From Methylovulum sp. (GTDB taxonomy: Bacteria; Pseudomonadota; Gammaproteobacteria; Methylococcales; Methylomonadaceae): DNA of 64,000 nucleotides. Positions within the stretch are counted from its first letter, which is position 1. Every line of letters begins with the position of its first letter. Made by a program: the position numbers and the translations under genes. The stretch lies in the NCBI RefSeq assembly GCF_028687615.1, contig NZ_JAQTZU010000003.1, positions 1 through 64,000 on the forward strand. The letters run 5' to 3'. Positions 8,440 to 17,963 of the stretch are shown here, one piece after another. The notes under the pieces were generated by a model that was not told where the DNA came from, searched no databases, and saw nothing but the letters and a program-made list of their open reading frames with translations.

Positions 8440-9312
8440 TCATTGCAGCCGCCAGCCGATATCATTCAAGCCCTGCTTTAAAAGCTGCGAACTCATGTTT
8501 GCCACCAATTTTTTAAATGGCCCGCTGTCCCGGTTAAGTGGAACTTGCCCGCCATCCTCGACCGCAACAGTCCCGGCGCGTGTCCTTGCAATGACTTGCC
8601 GGGTGCGGGGATTAATCAGCTTCATCAGCACTTGTACTGAAGTTTGCCCTTCAAAAATCCTATAGTTTCCAAACCCCAGCTCTAATACCGCGTCGATTCC
8701 GGGATAGGTTTGATAATCGGCAGCCGTCATATCCTGTCCATACCATTTGACAATAGCATCATGCCAATGACTTAACTGGGCGTTGCGATCGGCGTCGGTC
8801 ATGGGTAAACGGTAATAATCACGGCTCAAAACGGCTTTAATGTGGTTTTCGGTCAATTGCGCCAGCGCCTGCCTCGCCAAAACCAGCGTTGGTGTCCAGG
8901 CCTGTTCCAGCCCCGTGGCAATCGCCAAGACCGGCTGTGCTGGTTCACCCAGGATGGCAAACTCTTGTCCATCGTCGCTATCACTGACAAAACCGGCTAT
9001 GGTGACACCCCCTGAAGTCCGGTAGAGTTTTGACGCTAACGGAAAATCGATAGCCATGTTTCGGTAATGACGATAGACCGGGATGCGATCCTCAATCGGA
9101 TCGGGCGCAATTTCCAGCGGCGGCGATTCAACCGGCACCACCAGAATGCGGCTGAGTTTGCTGATTTCGGCAACGGAGGGTTTAATTGCGGGCGCCCAAC
9201 AACCACTAACCAGCAAGGTCAGCGCAACAAAAATGCTTATATTAAAGCGGGAAGCCCAGTGAGATTGGTAACGTCTCGGTGCATGTGTGGCTGTTTCTGA
9301 TGATGTTTGCAT
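8440..9312 (-). CDS. hypothetical lipoprotein heading an efflux operon
   Basis: A 290-residue protein of a family I do not recognise. After a charged N-terminus there is a membrane segment ending in LLVSGC, a lipobox (Cys about 38). The rest is soluble, with mixed alpha/beta character and no obvious motif. It precedes the MFS-channel-adaptor genes by 56 bp on the same strand and faces the LysR gene, so it is probably the first gene of the efflux operon. A role as periplasmic accessory is only a guess. Confidence 0.6.
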   Translation of the reverse strand: MQTSSETATHAPRRYQSHWASRFNISIFVALTLLVSGCWAPAIKPSVAEISKLSRILVVPVESPPLEIAPDPIEDRIPVYRHYRNMAIDFPLASKLYRTSGGVTIAGFVSDSDDGQEFAILGEPAQPVLAIATGLEQAWTPTLVLARQALAQLTENHIKAVLSRDYYRLPMTDADRNAQLSHWHDAIVKWYGQDMTAADYQTYPGIDAVLELGFGNYRIFEGQTSVQVLMKLINPRTRQVIARTRAGTVAVEDGGQVPLNRDSGPFKKLVANMSSQLLKQGLNDIGWRLQ

Positions 9313-9452
9313 TGGCTTGAACTCCTCAAAACGTTAAGCATCGCTTCGGCGTAGATCAGCGATTTTTAGTGCAAACAATTGTAATAACCCAGTTAATGCA
9401 AGACAAACGAATTTTATTGGACATTAATATCGGTAAACCCGATACTAACCCA

Positions 9453-10337
9453 ATGGATATTGATCAAATCAAAACGTTTTTAAGTGTCGCCGCCAACGGT
9501 AGCTTTTTGGAGGCCGCCAGCAGGTTGTATGTTACCCAGTCGACAGTAAGCACACGCATACAGCGACTGGAAGCGTATATGGGCGTCGCCTTATTTGTGC
9601 GCAATCGTTCCGGGGCCGCCTTAACGCTACCGGGGCGACGCTTTTTGCGTCACGCCAAATCATTGTTAGTCACCCTGGAACAGGCCCGGCACGACATCGG
9701 CTTACCCAGTCGCTATTGTGCCAGTATCACCATCGGTGCGCGTATTGCCTTATGGGAAGCCTTGTTACCGGAATGGATAGCCAGCATACGAACCCAAATA
9801 CCGGATGTTTCCATACGCAGCGAAATTGGTTTTGAAGAAGATTTAATGCGCAGTCTCATCGAAGGTTCGATGGATATAGGTATGATGTACACGCCGCAAC
9901 ACAGTCCCGGATTACACGTTGAACATTTATTTGATGAAACCTTGGTATTGTTGACCACCGACCCTGAAAAACCTTGGCCTAACGACGATTACATTTATGT
10001 TGATTGGGGACCGGGATTCTACGCCCAGCACAGCAATAGCTATCCCAACCTGGAACGTCCGCCCCAGGTGGTCAATATCGGCTGGCTGGCTGTGCAATTA
10101 GTGATCAGCAATGGCGGATCCTGCTTTTTGCCAATTCGCATCGCTGCACCGCTGATAAAAGAGCATAAACTATTTCAGGTACCTAACAGCCCGCAATTCA
10201 AATTACCAGCCTATATGGTATCACCGCTTGATAGCGATTCGATCATATTGCACCGGGTACTTGATAACTTAAGGTCGTTAGCAGCGATTGAACTTAAAAA
10301 AACTATTGCCGACATCCTGCATAATTGGTCACTGTGA
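9453..10337 (+). CDS. LysR-family transcriptional regulator
   Basis: 294 residues from the ATG at 9453 (MDIDQIKTFLSVAANGSF), the usual LysR start; a start 84 bases earlier would add an atypical extension. The helix-turn-helix ASRLYVTQSTVSTRIQRLE is clear and is followed by a periplasmic-binding-protein-like effector domain. It is transcribed away from the lipoprotein-MFS-channel-adaptor operon. By LysR convention it likely controls that operon from the 140-bp gap. The ligand is unknown. Confidence 0.88.
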   Translation: MDIDQIKTFLSVAANGSFLEAASRLYVTQSTVSTRIQRLEAYMGVALFVRNRSGAALTLPGRRFLRHAKSLLVTLEQARHDIGLPSRYCASITIGARIALWEALLPEWIASIRTQIPDVSIRSEIGFEEDLMRSLIEGSMDIGMMYTPQHSPGLHVEHLFDETLVLLTTDPEKPWPNDDYIYVDWGPGFYAQHSNSYPNLERPPQVVNIGWLAVQLVISNGGSCFLPIRIAAPLIKEHKLFQVPNSPQFKLPAYMVSPLDSDSIILHRVLDNLRSLAAIELKKTIADILHNWSL

Positions 10338-10393
10338 ATCATCAGAAAATTCATGTCAATCAGCGTCGAATAATGTCCAGTAAGTTTGTAAGG

Positions 10394-10665
10394 TTATTCT
10401 GTTTTTAGCTCCTTTCTACGCTGCTTAAATCGATAGGAATCATCACCTGTTTCCAAAATATCACAATGGTGAGTGATCCGATCTAACAAGGCCGTTGTCA
10501 TCTTGGCATCGCCAAAAACTTGCACCCATTCACCGAAGTTCAGGTTGGTAGTAATGATTAGAGAGGTTCTTTCATAGAGTTCTGATTAAGTGGAATAGCA
10601 AGGCACCACCCGACTCAGGGAACGGCAGATAACCCACAGATCGACAATAACTGCATCAACCTGTA
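10394..10665 (-). pseudogene. decayed istB (IS21-family ATPase) 3' end
   Basis: The minus strand reads [19 protein letters not shown], then [20 protein letters not shown] and ends ...[10 protein letters not shown] at 10394. This is the C-terminus of IS21 IstB. Just upstream, in another frame, comes [17 protein letters not shown], and further up VIVDL in yet another. At least two frameshifts therefore break it. No istA or terminal repeat is visible, so it is a relic. The rest of 10338-10872 holds no convincing gene. Confidence 0.75.
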
Positions 10666-10872
10666 TCAGTCTGCGTACCGTGCTCCATAGCTGTAACAGC
10701 TCGCGTTTAAAAACGGTTGGGCTCGCATTTGACGTAGTTTTGGGCTCACTTTAAATGCAAATGAATTCAGTTCTCAGACAAATCCAGTCAATATAGTGGA
10801 TTACCGCCTTCCGACTCTGATTGATCCATCTTGCCTTTGGTTTTATGCACTGCCCATGAGTAACGCCTGTCT

Positions 10873-12279
10873 TTAATCCATTAGCCGCCCCAACCTAACC
10901 AAGGCGCGCTCTACGTTTTCATCCCATTCGCAGGCGCAATTCAAGCGAATAAAGTTTCGATACTTCTGGGTCGCCGAAAAAATAGGCCCAGGGGCAATAC
11001 TGATACCGACATCTACAGCTTTTTGCGTAAGTTTGATGGCATCTATTCTTTCAGGTAGTTCCACCCAAAGAACAAAACCGCCAGCCGGTTGAGTACAGCG
11101 AGTTTCGCCTGGAAAGTGGATGCTAATGGCGTTCATCATTCGTTCTACCCCGCGTACATATTGATTGCTAACTTGCCGTAGATAACGCTCGAAACCACCT
11201 TTTTCCAGAAGCTCCGCTATAGCCAATTGCGCGATAGTTGGCGTGGCCAGATTGGTGACGTATTTTAAATATTCAACTTTCTCGAAATAGCGTCCGGGGG
11301 CTATCCAACCGATGCGCAGTCCGCCCGACAGCGATTTAGAAAAAGATGAACAATGCAGCACTCGCCCATTAATATCCCAGGTCTTGGCAATTGAAGGCCG
11401 TTGCAGTCCAAAGCCTAAATCGCCGTAGACATCGTCTTCGATCAGTGCAATATCGAAGCGATCCGCCAAGCCGACCAATTCACGCTTGTGTTGGTCGCTC
11501 ATGCAAAATCCGAGCGGATTACTGAAATTGGGTACCACGATGCAAGCACGTACCGGCCATTGTTCGCAAGCCAGCTGCAAGGCCTCCAACGAAATGCCAT
11601 GACGCGGGTGAGTGGGAATCTCTATAGCTTTCAAATCCAAGGATTCGATAACTTGCAATAGACCGTAAAACGTCGGTGACTCTATTGCGATAATATCTCC
11701 AGGCTGAGCGACGGCGCGTAATGCCAGCGTGATAGCTTCCTGGCAACCGTTGGTTATCACGAGATCCGTTGGATTAGTCGGGCAACCATTTTCGGTCATG
11801 CGCCGGGCGATCTGCCGCCTCAATTCAAGACTGCCGGGCGGGAATTCGTAACCGGCCCCCCGGTTCCGATAGCGTCGTGAACAAGACGACAAACTTCGTT
11901 CCAACAATGCTATCGGTAGATATGACGGTGCAGGTACTGCGGCCCCAAGCTGTACCAGCATTGTATTGTTACTGGCTTTGGCGAGACTCAATACCAATGC
12001 TTGACCTGTCACCGGCATCGGCTGGCAAACTGGTTGCGATACAGTGGGTTCTAGTAATGTTGAACGCAGTCGGCAGCGAACGTAATAGCCGGATCGTTGT
12101 CGAGCCTCGATAATGCCCTGATCTTCCAGTTTGTGCAAAGCCGAGATCACCGTCGCAATACTGACCCTTTGCTGTTCGCTGATTTTTCGTACTGACGGCA
12201 AACGTTCGCCTTGGCGATAAATTCCCTGTTCAATAGCCCTTAACAACAATTCGGCGATGGTTTCATAGAGTAGCATCAT
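10873..12279 (-). CDS. MocR-type GntR/aminotransferase-like regulator
   Basis: About 468 residues from the ATG at 12279 (MMLLYETIAELLLRAIEQGI). A GntR winged helix at the N-terminus (GERLPSVRKISEQQRVSIATV) is fused to a fold-type I aminotransferase domain. The PLP lysine lies in HCSSFSKSLSGGLRIGW, and TNGCQEAITLALRAV and EDDVYGDLGF are further cofactor motifs. MocR proteins sense PLP or amino compounds. It is transcribed divergently from an EamA exporter, a common pairing for amino-acid exporters, so it probably controls that gene. Confidence 0.88.
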   Translation of the reverse strand: MMLLYETIAELLLRAIEQGIYRQGERLPSVRKISEQQRVSIATVISALHKLEDQGIIEARQRSGYYVRCRLRSTLLEPTVSQPVCQPMPVTGQALVLSLAKASNNTMLVQLGAAVPAPSYLPIALLERSLSSCSRRYRNRGAGYEFPPGSLELRRQIARRMTENGCPTNPTDLVITNGCQEAITLALRAVAQPGDIIAIESPTFYGLLQVIESLDLKAIEIPTHPRHGISLEALQLACEQWPVRACIVVPNFSNPLGFCMSDQHKRELVGLADRFDIALIEDDVYGDLGFGLQRPSIAKTWDINGRVLHCSSFSKSLSGGLRIGWIAPGRYFEKVEYLKYVTNLATPTIAQLAIAELLEKGGFERYLRQVSNQYVRGVERMMNAISIHFPGETRCTQPAGGFVLWVELPERIDAIKLTQKAVDVGISIAPGPIFSATQKYRNFIRLNCACEWDENVERALVRLGRLMD

Positions 12280-12289
12280 GGGTTTACCT

Positions 12290-12344
12290 GTACAAATAGC
12301 GGTTATAGGAACAGGTACAAGTAAGTGTTGACTAAAATTGTACT
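12290..12344. promoter_or_regulatory. repeated GTACAA motifs, candidate MocR operator
   Basis: The divergent gap has GTACAAAT at 12290 and GTACAAGT at 12315, direct repeats 25 bp apart, and an inverted copy (ATTGTAC) at 12337-12343. MocR regulators such as GabR and PdxR bind spaced direct repeats of this kind. Binding here is inferred from position and repetition only. Confidence 0.45.
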
Positions 12345-12483
12345 GGTCAAATAAATTATTTTTGATTCTGTATCTATACAAGCCTAGTTAGATAAGATGC
12401 TCATGTCAATGGCGATGATTCCTCGTTGTCAATATTGTCATTTTAACAAGTTATTGGTGTCTTACTCTCGACCAAGGAATATC

Positions 12484-13362
12484 ATGAGCATCGTTTTGAA
12501 TAACACTAAAAGTCTGGCTTTTGGTTTTCTGGGCATATTGGGTTTTAGCTTGACTTTACCTGCTACCCGTCTGGCAGTTGTCGATCTCGATCCGACTTTT
12601 GTTGGATTGGGCCGTGGCATTGTCGCTGCTGGATTTGCGGCTGTCGGACTTATCATCGCTAGATCTTCATTTCCGAATCGACGACAGTGGTTCAGGTTGG
12701 CCGCCACTGCTATGGGGGTTGTTATTGGATTTCCGCTGTTATCAGCCATGGCGATGGAAACAGTTCCGGCATCGCATGGTGCCGTGATTGTGGGGCTTAC
12801 TCCGTTGACGACGGCCTTGTTCGGCGTCTGGCTTGCCCGTGAGCGACCATCTCCTCTGTATTGGGCGGCAACCATAATCGGCTCAGCTGTGATAACTACC
12901 TTTGCGCTCGTCACAGGTGCCGGTTCTCTGCAAATCGCAGATATGCTGTTATTGGGTGCGATTGTATCCGTCGGATTCGGTTATGCAGAAGGCGCACGCT
13001 TATCCAAAGAACTGGGGGCCTGGCAAACCATTAGTTGGGCGTTACTGGTCTCTGTGCCAGCACTACTATATCCGGTTATTCTTACCGCGCCGACAAACCT
13101 AGACGCAGTCAGCGGGATGAGTTTGCTGGGATTCGGCTACGTCAGCGTAGTCAGTATGTATTTGGCATTTTTTGCGTGGTACAAGGGCCTGGCAATGGGT
13201 GGCATTGCCCGCATTGGTCAACTTCAACTCCTGCAACCATTTATTACGATGATTGCGGCATCCCAAATACTGCATGAAGTTCTCCAAATCTCACAGATTA
13301 TCGTTGCAATTTTTGTGCTGGGTTGCGTAATCGTCGCTAGACGGTCTTTGTCCACTCTTTGA
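12484..13362 (+). CDS. EamA/DMT-family exporter
   Basis: 292 residues from the ATG at 12484, which follows an AAGGAAT ribosome site; the frame is open further upstream but starts there are unlikely. About ten hydrophobic helices arranged as two EamA repeats (FGFLGILGFSLTLPATRLAV opens the first). The family exports amino acids or related metabolites. It faces a MocR-type regulator, which suggests induction by an amino compound. Substrate not identifiable. Confidence 0.85.
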   Translation: MSIVLNNTKSLAFGFLGILGFSLTLPATRLAVVDLDPTFVGLGRGIVAAGFAAVGLIIARSSFPNRRQWFRLAATAMGVVIGFPLLSAMAMETVPASHGAVIVGLTPLTTALFGVWLARERPSPLYWAATIIGSAVITTFALVTGAGSLQIADMLLLGAIVSVGFGYAEGARLSKELGAWQTISWALLVSVPALLYPVILTAPTNLDAVSGMSLLGFGYVSVVSMYLAFFAWYKGLAMGGIARIGQLQLLQPFITMIAASQILHEVLQISQIIVAIFVLGCVIVARRSLSTL

Positions 13363-13463
13363 TAAATGCAAATAGCCGTTATGTAATACTGAACAAAAAT
13401 GAATTCATGCGCATTTCTATGTAAAACCATTCTCTCGTATAGGCATACCCAATGAGTCGTTTT

Positions 13464-13488
13464 ATTGAGACACTTTATTTGTCTCAAT
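13464..13488. repeat. perfect palindrome upstream of resolvase, possible res subsite
   Basis: ATTGAGACA and its exact complement TGTCTCAAT flank a 7-base spacer. A related half (GGGACACTATTGA) lies at 13541-13553 just before the resolvase gene. Serine resolvases bind such inverted sites upstream of their own gene, so this may be the res site or the transposon end. Confidence 0.4.
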
Positions 13489-13557
13489 AGGGGTGTTTTG
13501 CCAATTTTGGCATGGTATTGTCTGAAGCTCTAAAGTCTAATGGGACACTATTGATTT

Positions 13558-14118
13558 ATGGCACTCTACGGATATGCTCGCGTTTCCACTAACGCTCAAG
13601 ACTTTACCCTGCAAGAACAAGCACTACGCGCTGCCGGCTGTGAAGTCATCAGGGCGGAGAAAGTGACCGGCACCAGCCGGACGGGTCGGACTGAACTTCA
13701 GGTGCTGCTGGATTTTCTACGGTGCGGGGATACGCTGGTCGTTACTCGAATCGACCGTCTCGCGCGTAGCATAAAAGATCTTCAAGACATCGTATTCACC
13801 CTGAAGGAACAGGGCGTCACTCTCAAGGCGATAGAGCAACCTATCGACACACGCAGTGCCGCAGGTAAAGCTTTCCTGGACATGCTGGGCGTGTTTGCCG
13901 AATTTGAAACCAATCTTCGGCGTGAACGTCAGACTGAAGGTATCGCGGCCGCAAAGTCGCGTGGCGTCTATCGTGGACGCAAGCCATCGGTCGATACCGC
14001 AGAAATTCTGCGTCTCCGTCTCGAAGATAAGCTGGGCGCAACGGCAATTGCGCGGCGGCTGGGTGTCGGTCGAGCTACAGTGTATCGCGCACTGGCCAAC
14101 TGTGAACAACAAGCATAA
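13558..14118 (+). CDS. serine resolvase/invertase
   Basis: An intact 186-residue small serine recombinase. The N-terminus YGYARVSTNAQDFTLQ carries the catalytic Ser10; RIDRLARSIKDL holds the conserved Arg residues; AEFETNLRRERQTEGI is the dimer helix; and the C-terminal helix-turn-helix (ATAIARRLGVGRATVYRAL) binds DNA. It resembles resolvases of Tn3/Tn5053-type elements. The transposase following it overlaps its end by a few bases but is broken. Confidence 0.92.
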   Translation: MALYGYARVSTNAQDFTLQEQALRAAGCEVIRAEKVTGTSRTGRTELQVLLDFLRCGDTLVVTRIDRLARSIKDLQDIVFTLKEQGVTLKAIEQPIDTRSAAGKAFLDMLGVFAEFETNLRRERQTEGIAAAKSRGVYRGRKPSVDTAEILRLRLEDKLGATAIARRLGVGRATVYRALANCEQQA

Positions 14119-15755
14119 GCTCATTCCCGTTGATTCATTACTGCAATTGCGGCAGCGGCTTGATCGCTTGCCCCCGAAAAGTCCGGAACGAGCTACTCAG
14201 GTTGCGGCGGTAGCCGGACTTACGGTGTCTCTATAACAACCGTCTATCGGGCGCTTCAAGCCTTCCGAAAACCGCATGCCGCCCATCGTGCCGACCACGG
14301 CAAGCCGCGGCTATTGCCACAAGCTGAATTGGAGCGCTACTGTGAACTGATTGCGGCGCTGAAGCTGCGCACCACCAACAAGCAAGGTCGCCACCTGTCC
14401 ACCAGGCGGGCCATTCAACTGATGGAAGACTACGGCGTGGAAACCGCACAGGGTTTAGTCAAAGTACCCAAGGGGTTATTGCGCCGTCCGACTGTCAACC
14501 GCTACCTGTCTTTATTGCGACTGGATCAACCTCGGCTGTTACGCGAACCGCCAGCCGTTCGATTCCAGGCTGAGCAAAGCAACGACTGCTGGCACAAGAT
14601 ATGTCACCATCCGACCTTAAACACATCGACAAACCTGAATGGATCGATCCATCAAAGGGACAACCGACCTTGATGTTGTTTAGTGTGGTGGATGATCGTA
14701 GTGGTGTGTGCTATCAGGAATACCGGTGCGTGTATGGCGAAGATGCAGAGTCCGCGCTACGCTTTCTCTTCAATGCAATGGCAGCCAAAGCTGATACCAG
14801 CTTCCCGTTTCAGGGGCGGCCCAAGATGATTTATCTGGATAATGGGCCGGTAGCCAAAAGCATGGTGTTCCAAAATGTGATGCAGGCCCTCGGCATTGAA
14901 TGGCAAACCCACCTGCCGGCTGGCAAAGATGGAACCCGCACAACGGCCCGCTCAAAAGGTAAGGTCGAACGTCCCTTTCGAACAGTGAAAGAGGCGCATG
15001 AAACGCTCTACCATTTCCACAAGCCGGAAACCGAGCAGCAGGCCAATGAGTGGCTGATGCGCTACCTGCTGAGTTACAACGATCAGGATCACCGTTCCGA
15101 TAAACATTCCCGTTTGACGGATTGGCTGACCCACTTACCAGCAGATGGTTTACGCGACATGTGTACCTGGGAGCAGTTCTGCCGCTTTGCGCGTGAACCG
15201 GAATCGCGCAAAGTGGGCGTTGATGCGCGGATTACGGTTGCCGGCACGGTTTACGAGGTGGAACCCGACATGGCAGGGGAATCCGTTGTTTTACTGTGGG
15301 GCTTATTCGACGATCAAATGGTTGTTGAGTTCGACGGCGAAAAGTTTGGGCCTTACTATCCCGTGTCCGGCCCTATCCCGCTGCATCGGTACCGCGCATT
15401 CAAACGCGGTAAAGCCGGAGAACGTGCAGATCGAATTCGGGCATTAGCCGATCAACTGGGCCTGCCTATTTCGGCGCTGTCCGGCGATGATGTGCGCCTG
15501 GCGCCGTCGGCGGTAGCTGTGGAGGTGCAAAAACAGCCCTTTGATGCCCAGATACAGGAATATCAGTTTCCCAATACGATTGCCGCCAAGTTGGCCATTG
15601 CTGACGACCTAGCCAAACCGTTAGCAAAACTTTCGGTATCTGAACGCGCTTTCATCGACCAGATTCTAGCCGACACCCTGACACGTAGCGTTGTGCTGTC
15701 ACGGGTGCGTAGCTACTTCCGTGACCCAAAAAGAGGAGAAGAACATGCGGGTTGA
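14102..15755 (+). pseudogene. Mu/TniA-like DDE transposase, frameshifted
   Basis: A GTG at 14102 overlaps the resolvase end. The frame reads LLQLRQRLDRLPPKSPERAT, shifts near 14212 into TYGVSITTVYRALQAFRKPH, and shifts again near 14600 into MSPSDLKHIDKPEW. The last 384 codons hold the catalytic core with Asp in FSVVDDRSG, Asp in IYLDNGPV and Glu in SKGKVERPF, followed by a Mu-type C-terminal domain. Two frameshifts make it inactive. The partner ATPase gene follows immediately. Confidence 0.8.
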
Positions 15756-15958
15756 CGTGATGCAGCATTACGGACTGACACAGCCATTCAGTCAGACCGG
15801 ATATTTCGAAACAGAGCTACACAAGCAGCTGCTCAAGGACATCAAGGGGGCAATCCAGGAAGGTCGGCTCATTGCTTGTGTGCGGAGTTGTTGGTAGCGG
15901 CAAGACTGTGACCATGCGACGTTTACAGCAGCAATTGAAGGAAGAAAAAACAAAATGG
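15745..15958 (+). pseudogene. transposon ATPase (ExeA/TniB-like), truncated
   Basis: It begins MRVDVMQHYGLTQPF with an AAGAGGAGAAG ribosome site and overlaps the transposase end. After ~45 codons a frameshift occurs; the next frame gives LVCGVVGSGKTVTMRRLQQQ, a Walker A motif of the AAA ATPases that work with Mu-like transposases. The gene stops at 15958, exactly where a 135-bp inverted-repeat segment begins, so the remaining ~200 residues are lost. Confidence 0.75.
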
Positions 15959-16091
15959 TAGTCCTGCAATCGGAATGATTTGTAAAAGTCAAGCCTACCG
16001 ATTTATTGGGTCGAATGCCCGTACTTCAAGGCGTACAGCCATCGCAATATTTTATTGACAAATCTATTATCATTCCGATTGCAGGACTACC
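15957..16091. mobile_element. 135-bp MITE-like segment with 23-bp inverted ends
   Basis: The ends are exact inverted repeats of 23 bp, starting GGTAGTCCTGCAATCGG. The left copy is at 15957-15979 and the right at 16069-16091. The interior has no gene. On the left it cuts the ATPase gene, on the right it abuts an N-terminally truncated IS4-like transposase. It could be a true MITE or the tips of a deleted IS. Confidence 0.6.
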
Positions 16092-17248
16092 CGTTTTTTC
16101 AAAGAAAAAATAGATTGGTCAAAGTTGCGTTGGCAACTGATAAAACAACACGCACAGGGAGTTAAAGGGACATGGTTGCTGATTGGTGACGAGGTCATGG
16201 TGACAAAATCAGGGAAAGAAACGCATGGTCTGGGGATTTTTTTCATCCATTTACAACAAGGCGCTCCCTGGCCTGTGCTTTTTAGACCTGTCATTGCTCC
16301 ATGTTGAAGCGCATGCGGCTTACCCTTTAATCACAGAACAGTTGGTGCGGAGGGACGCTCAAGACAGCACGCCCAAAGCCGTCAAGGCGAAGAACCAAGC
16401 CGTGGGCAGGCCCAAAGGCAGCCTTAACAAAAACAGAAAGGATGTGGCGCTGTCACCTTTCCAAACCCAGTTGCAAGCTTGTATCCGTTCGGCTCTAACA
16501 CGGATAGGGCCGGATTTGGGCATCGTTTATTTCGTGTACGATGGCGTCTTGGGAAACAATGCCGGCTTACAAGCGGTTAAACAAACAGGGCTGCACCTGA
16601 TTTGTAAGCTGCGCCATGATTCAACGCTTGTGTTCCCTACGCGGGCGAGTATCCGAGCAGGGGAAGCCGCGTAAATATGGCGAAAAACTGACACTGGAAA
16701 CGCTGATGGCCGACCATCTAAAAACAGGGGCGGTGGAAAAAAACATCCGAACCTGTGTTTACCAGGTGCAGGTTTGGCACAAGAACTTCCCAGAATTGCT
16801 GAATGTCGCCGTCATTGTAAAAACCAACCTGAAAACAGGCAGAACCGCGAAGGTGTTGTTGTTTAGTGATGACCTAAACCTGTCCAGTGAAACGTTGATT
16901 GATTATTACTCGTTGCGTTTTCAAATAGAGTTTAACTTTCGCGATACCCTCCGGGGCATAAATGCCAAACAATATTGGGGGGTGGAAGATTTTATGAATG
17001 TCAAAGAAACGCAAGTCAACAATGCCGCTAACTTTCCCCTCTTTATGGTGACCTTTTCGCAGCTATTGTCAGCCAAAATCGAGGGCGTAAACAGGGGGAG
17101 CATGCTGGATTTAAAAACCGTTTTCAGGGCGCGAAAATACACGCGTCGGATTATCAATTCACCCGGCAAAAATGCAGAGGAGTTTTATATTGATGATAGA
17201 ATTTTCCAAGCCGCAGAAATCGGTAGGATTCATGCGAAAACAGCATGA
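16092..17248 (+). pseudogene. IS4-like transposase, truncated and frameshifted
   Basis: Reading begins directly at the inverted repeat with RFFKEKIDWSKLRWQLIKQH and LLIGDEVMVTKSGKETHGL (first catalytic Asp), then changes frame near 16240 (LCFLDLSLLHVEAHAAYP, then GIVYFVYDGVLGNNAGL with the second Asp), and again near 16650 (RKYGEKLTLETLMADH). The end carries the Y-x2-R-x3-E signature of IS4-type enzymes in DYYSLRFQIEFNFRD. Two frameshifts and a missing N-terminus make it dead. Confidence 0.75.
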
Positions 17249-17445
17249 TTTTTGGCGAAGGTATTGATAATGGCAATCGTTTTTATGATAAACGACTGAA
17301 TTGCTGCACTATGTCTTTTAATGTTGGATTCATGCTTGCCAATGTTGTTGCTTGGCGTCAACATGGGATCATACAATTCATTGCCGTCCCGTTTCCCGTA
17401 TGTTATGTTTAACCAACCTTTAATCTGAGGCTTAAAAAAATTGTG

Positions 17446-17862
17446 ATGACAGCGTTGTACGCCAAAAGAAACCGCCCTTACCTGCACATACTGGTGTTTG
17501 TGTTGCTGGTGAGCTGGATTTCTTTGACCATTTCGGCAACCTGTACCATGCCCATGCCTTCGGTAGTGACGGCAATGTCCGGGCACATGCCAGGATGTCC
17601 CGAGTCCGTTGCCTCTGAAAACTCCACGAAGGACATGTACGATTGTGCCTTAAAGCCTTGCCTTGATTCACAGGACAATTCACCTAGCTATCTGACCCGT
17701 ATTGCCCAACCGGATTTGCCGGTTTTTATTCTGAGCTTGATAGGAACGTTTTTGTTCTTATACCTCAACTATCCTCCCACGAAAGTTCCCCATCAACCTG
17801 ACCACCCACCGTCCTATCGACGAATCCGGCTTATCTACTGGTTCTGCACCCTGTTGAACTAG
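17446..17862 (+). CDS. small Cys/Met-rich membrane protein ahead of cus genes
   Basis: A 138-residue protein not matching a family I can name. It has a hydrophobic N-terminal segment (HILVFVLLVSWISLTIS), a periplasmic-looking stretch with Cys, Met and His (CTMPMPSV, GHMPGCPES, DCALKPCLDS), and a second membrane helix (PVFILSLIGTFLFLYL). Such residues often bind copper. It lies 101 bp before the cusC-like gene on the same strand, which suggests a part in metal sensing or handling. The function is inferred only from composition and place. Confidence 0.6.
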   Translation: MTALYAKRNRPYLHILVFVLLVSWISLTISATCTMPMPSVVTAMSGHMPGCPESVASENSTKDMYDCALKPCLDSQDNSPSYLTRIAQPDLPVFILSLIGTFLFLYLNYPPTKVPHQPDHPPSYRRIRLIYWFCTLLN

Positions 17863-17963
17863 CCAATACCCCAAAATCGAAATGCGCCGCACCACTAACT
17901 GGTTTGGCGTGCTGTGGTTCTGCGACTTGCGGAGCCTGTTTGTTCCGATTTTAGAGGCATACC

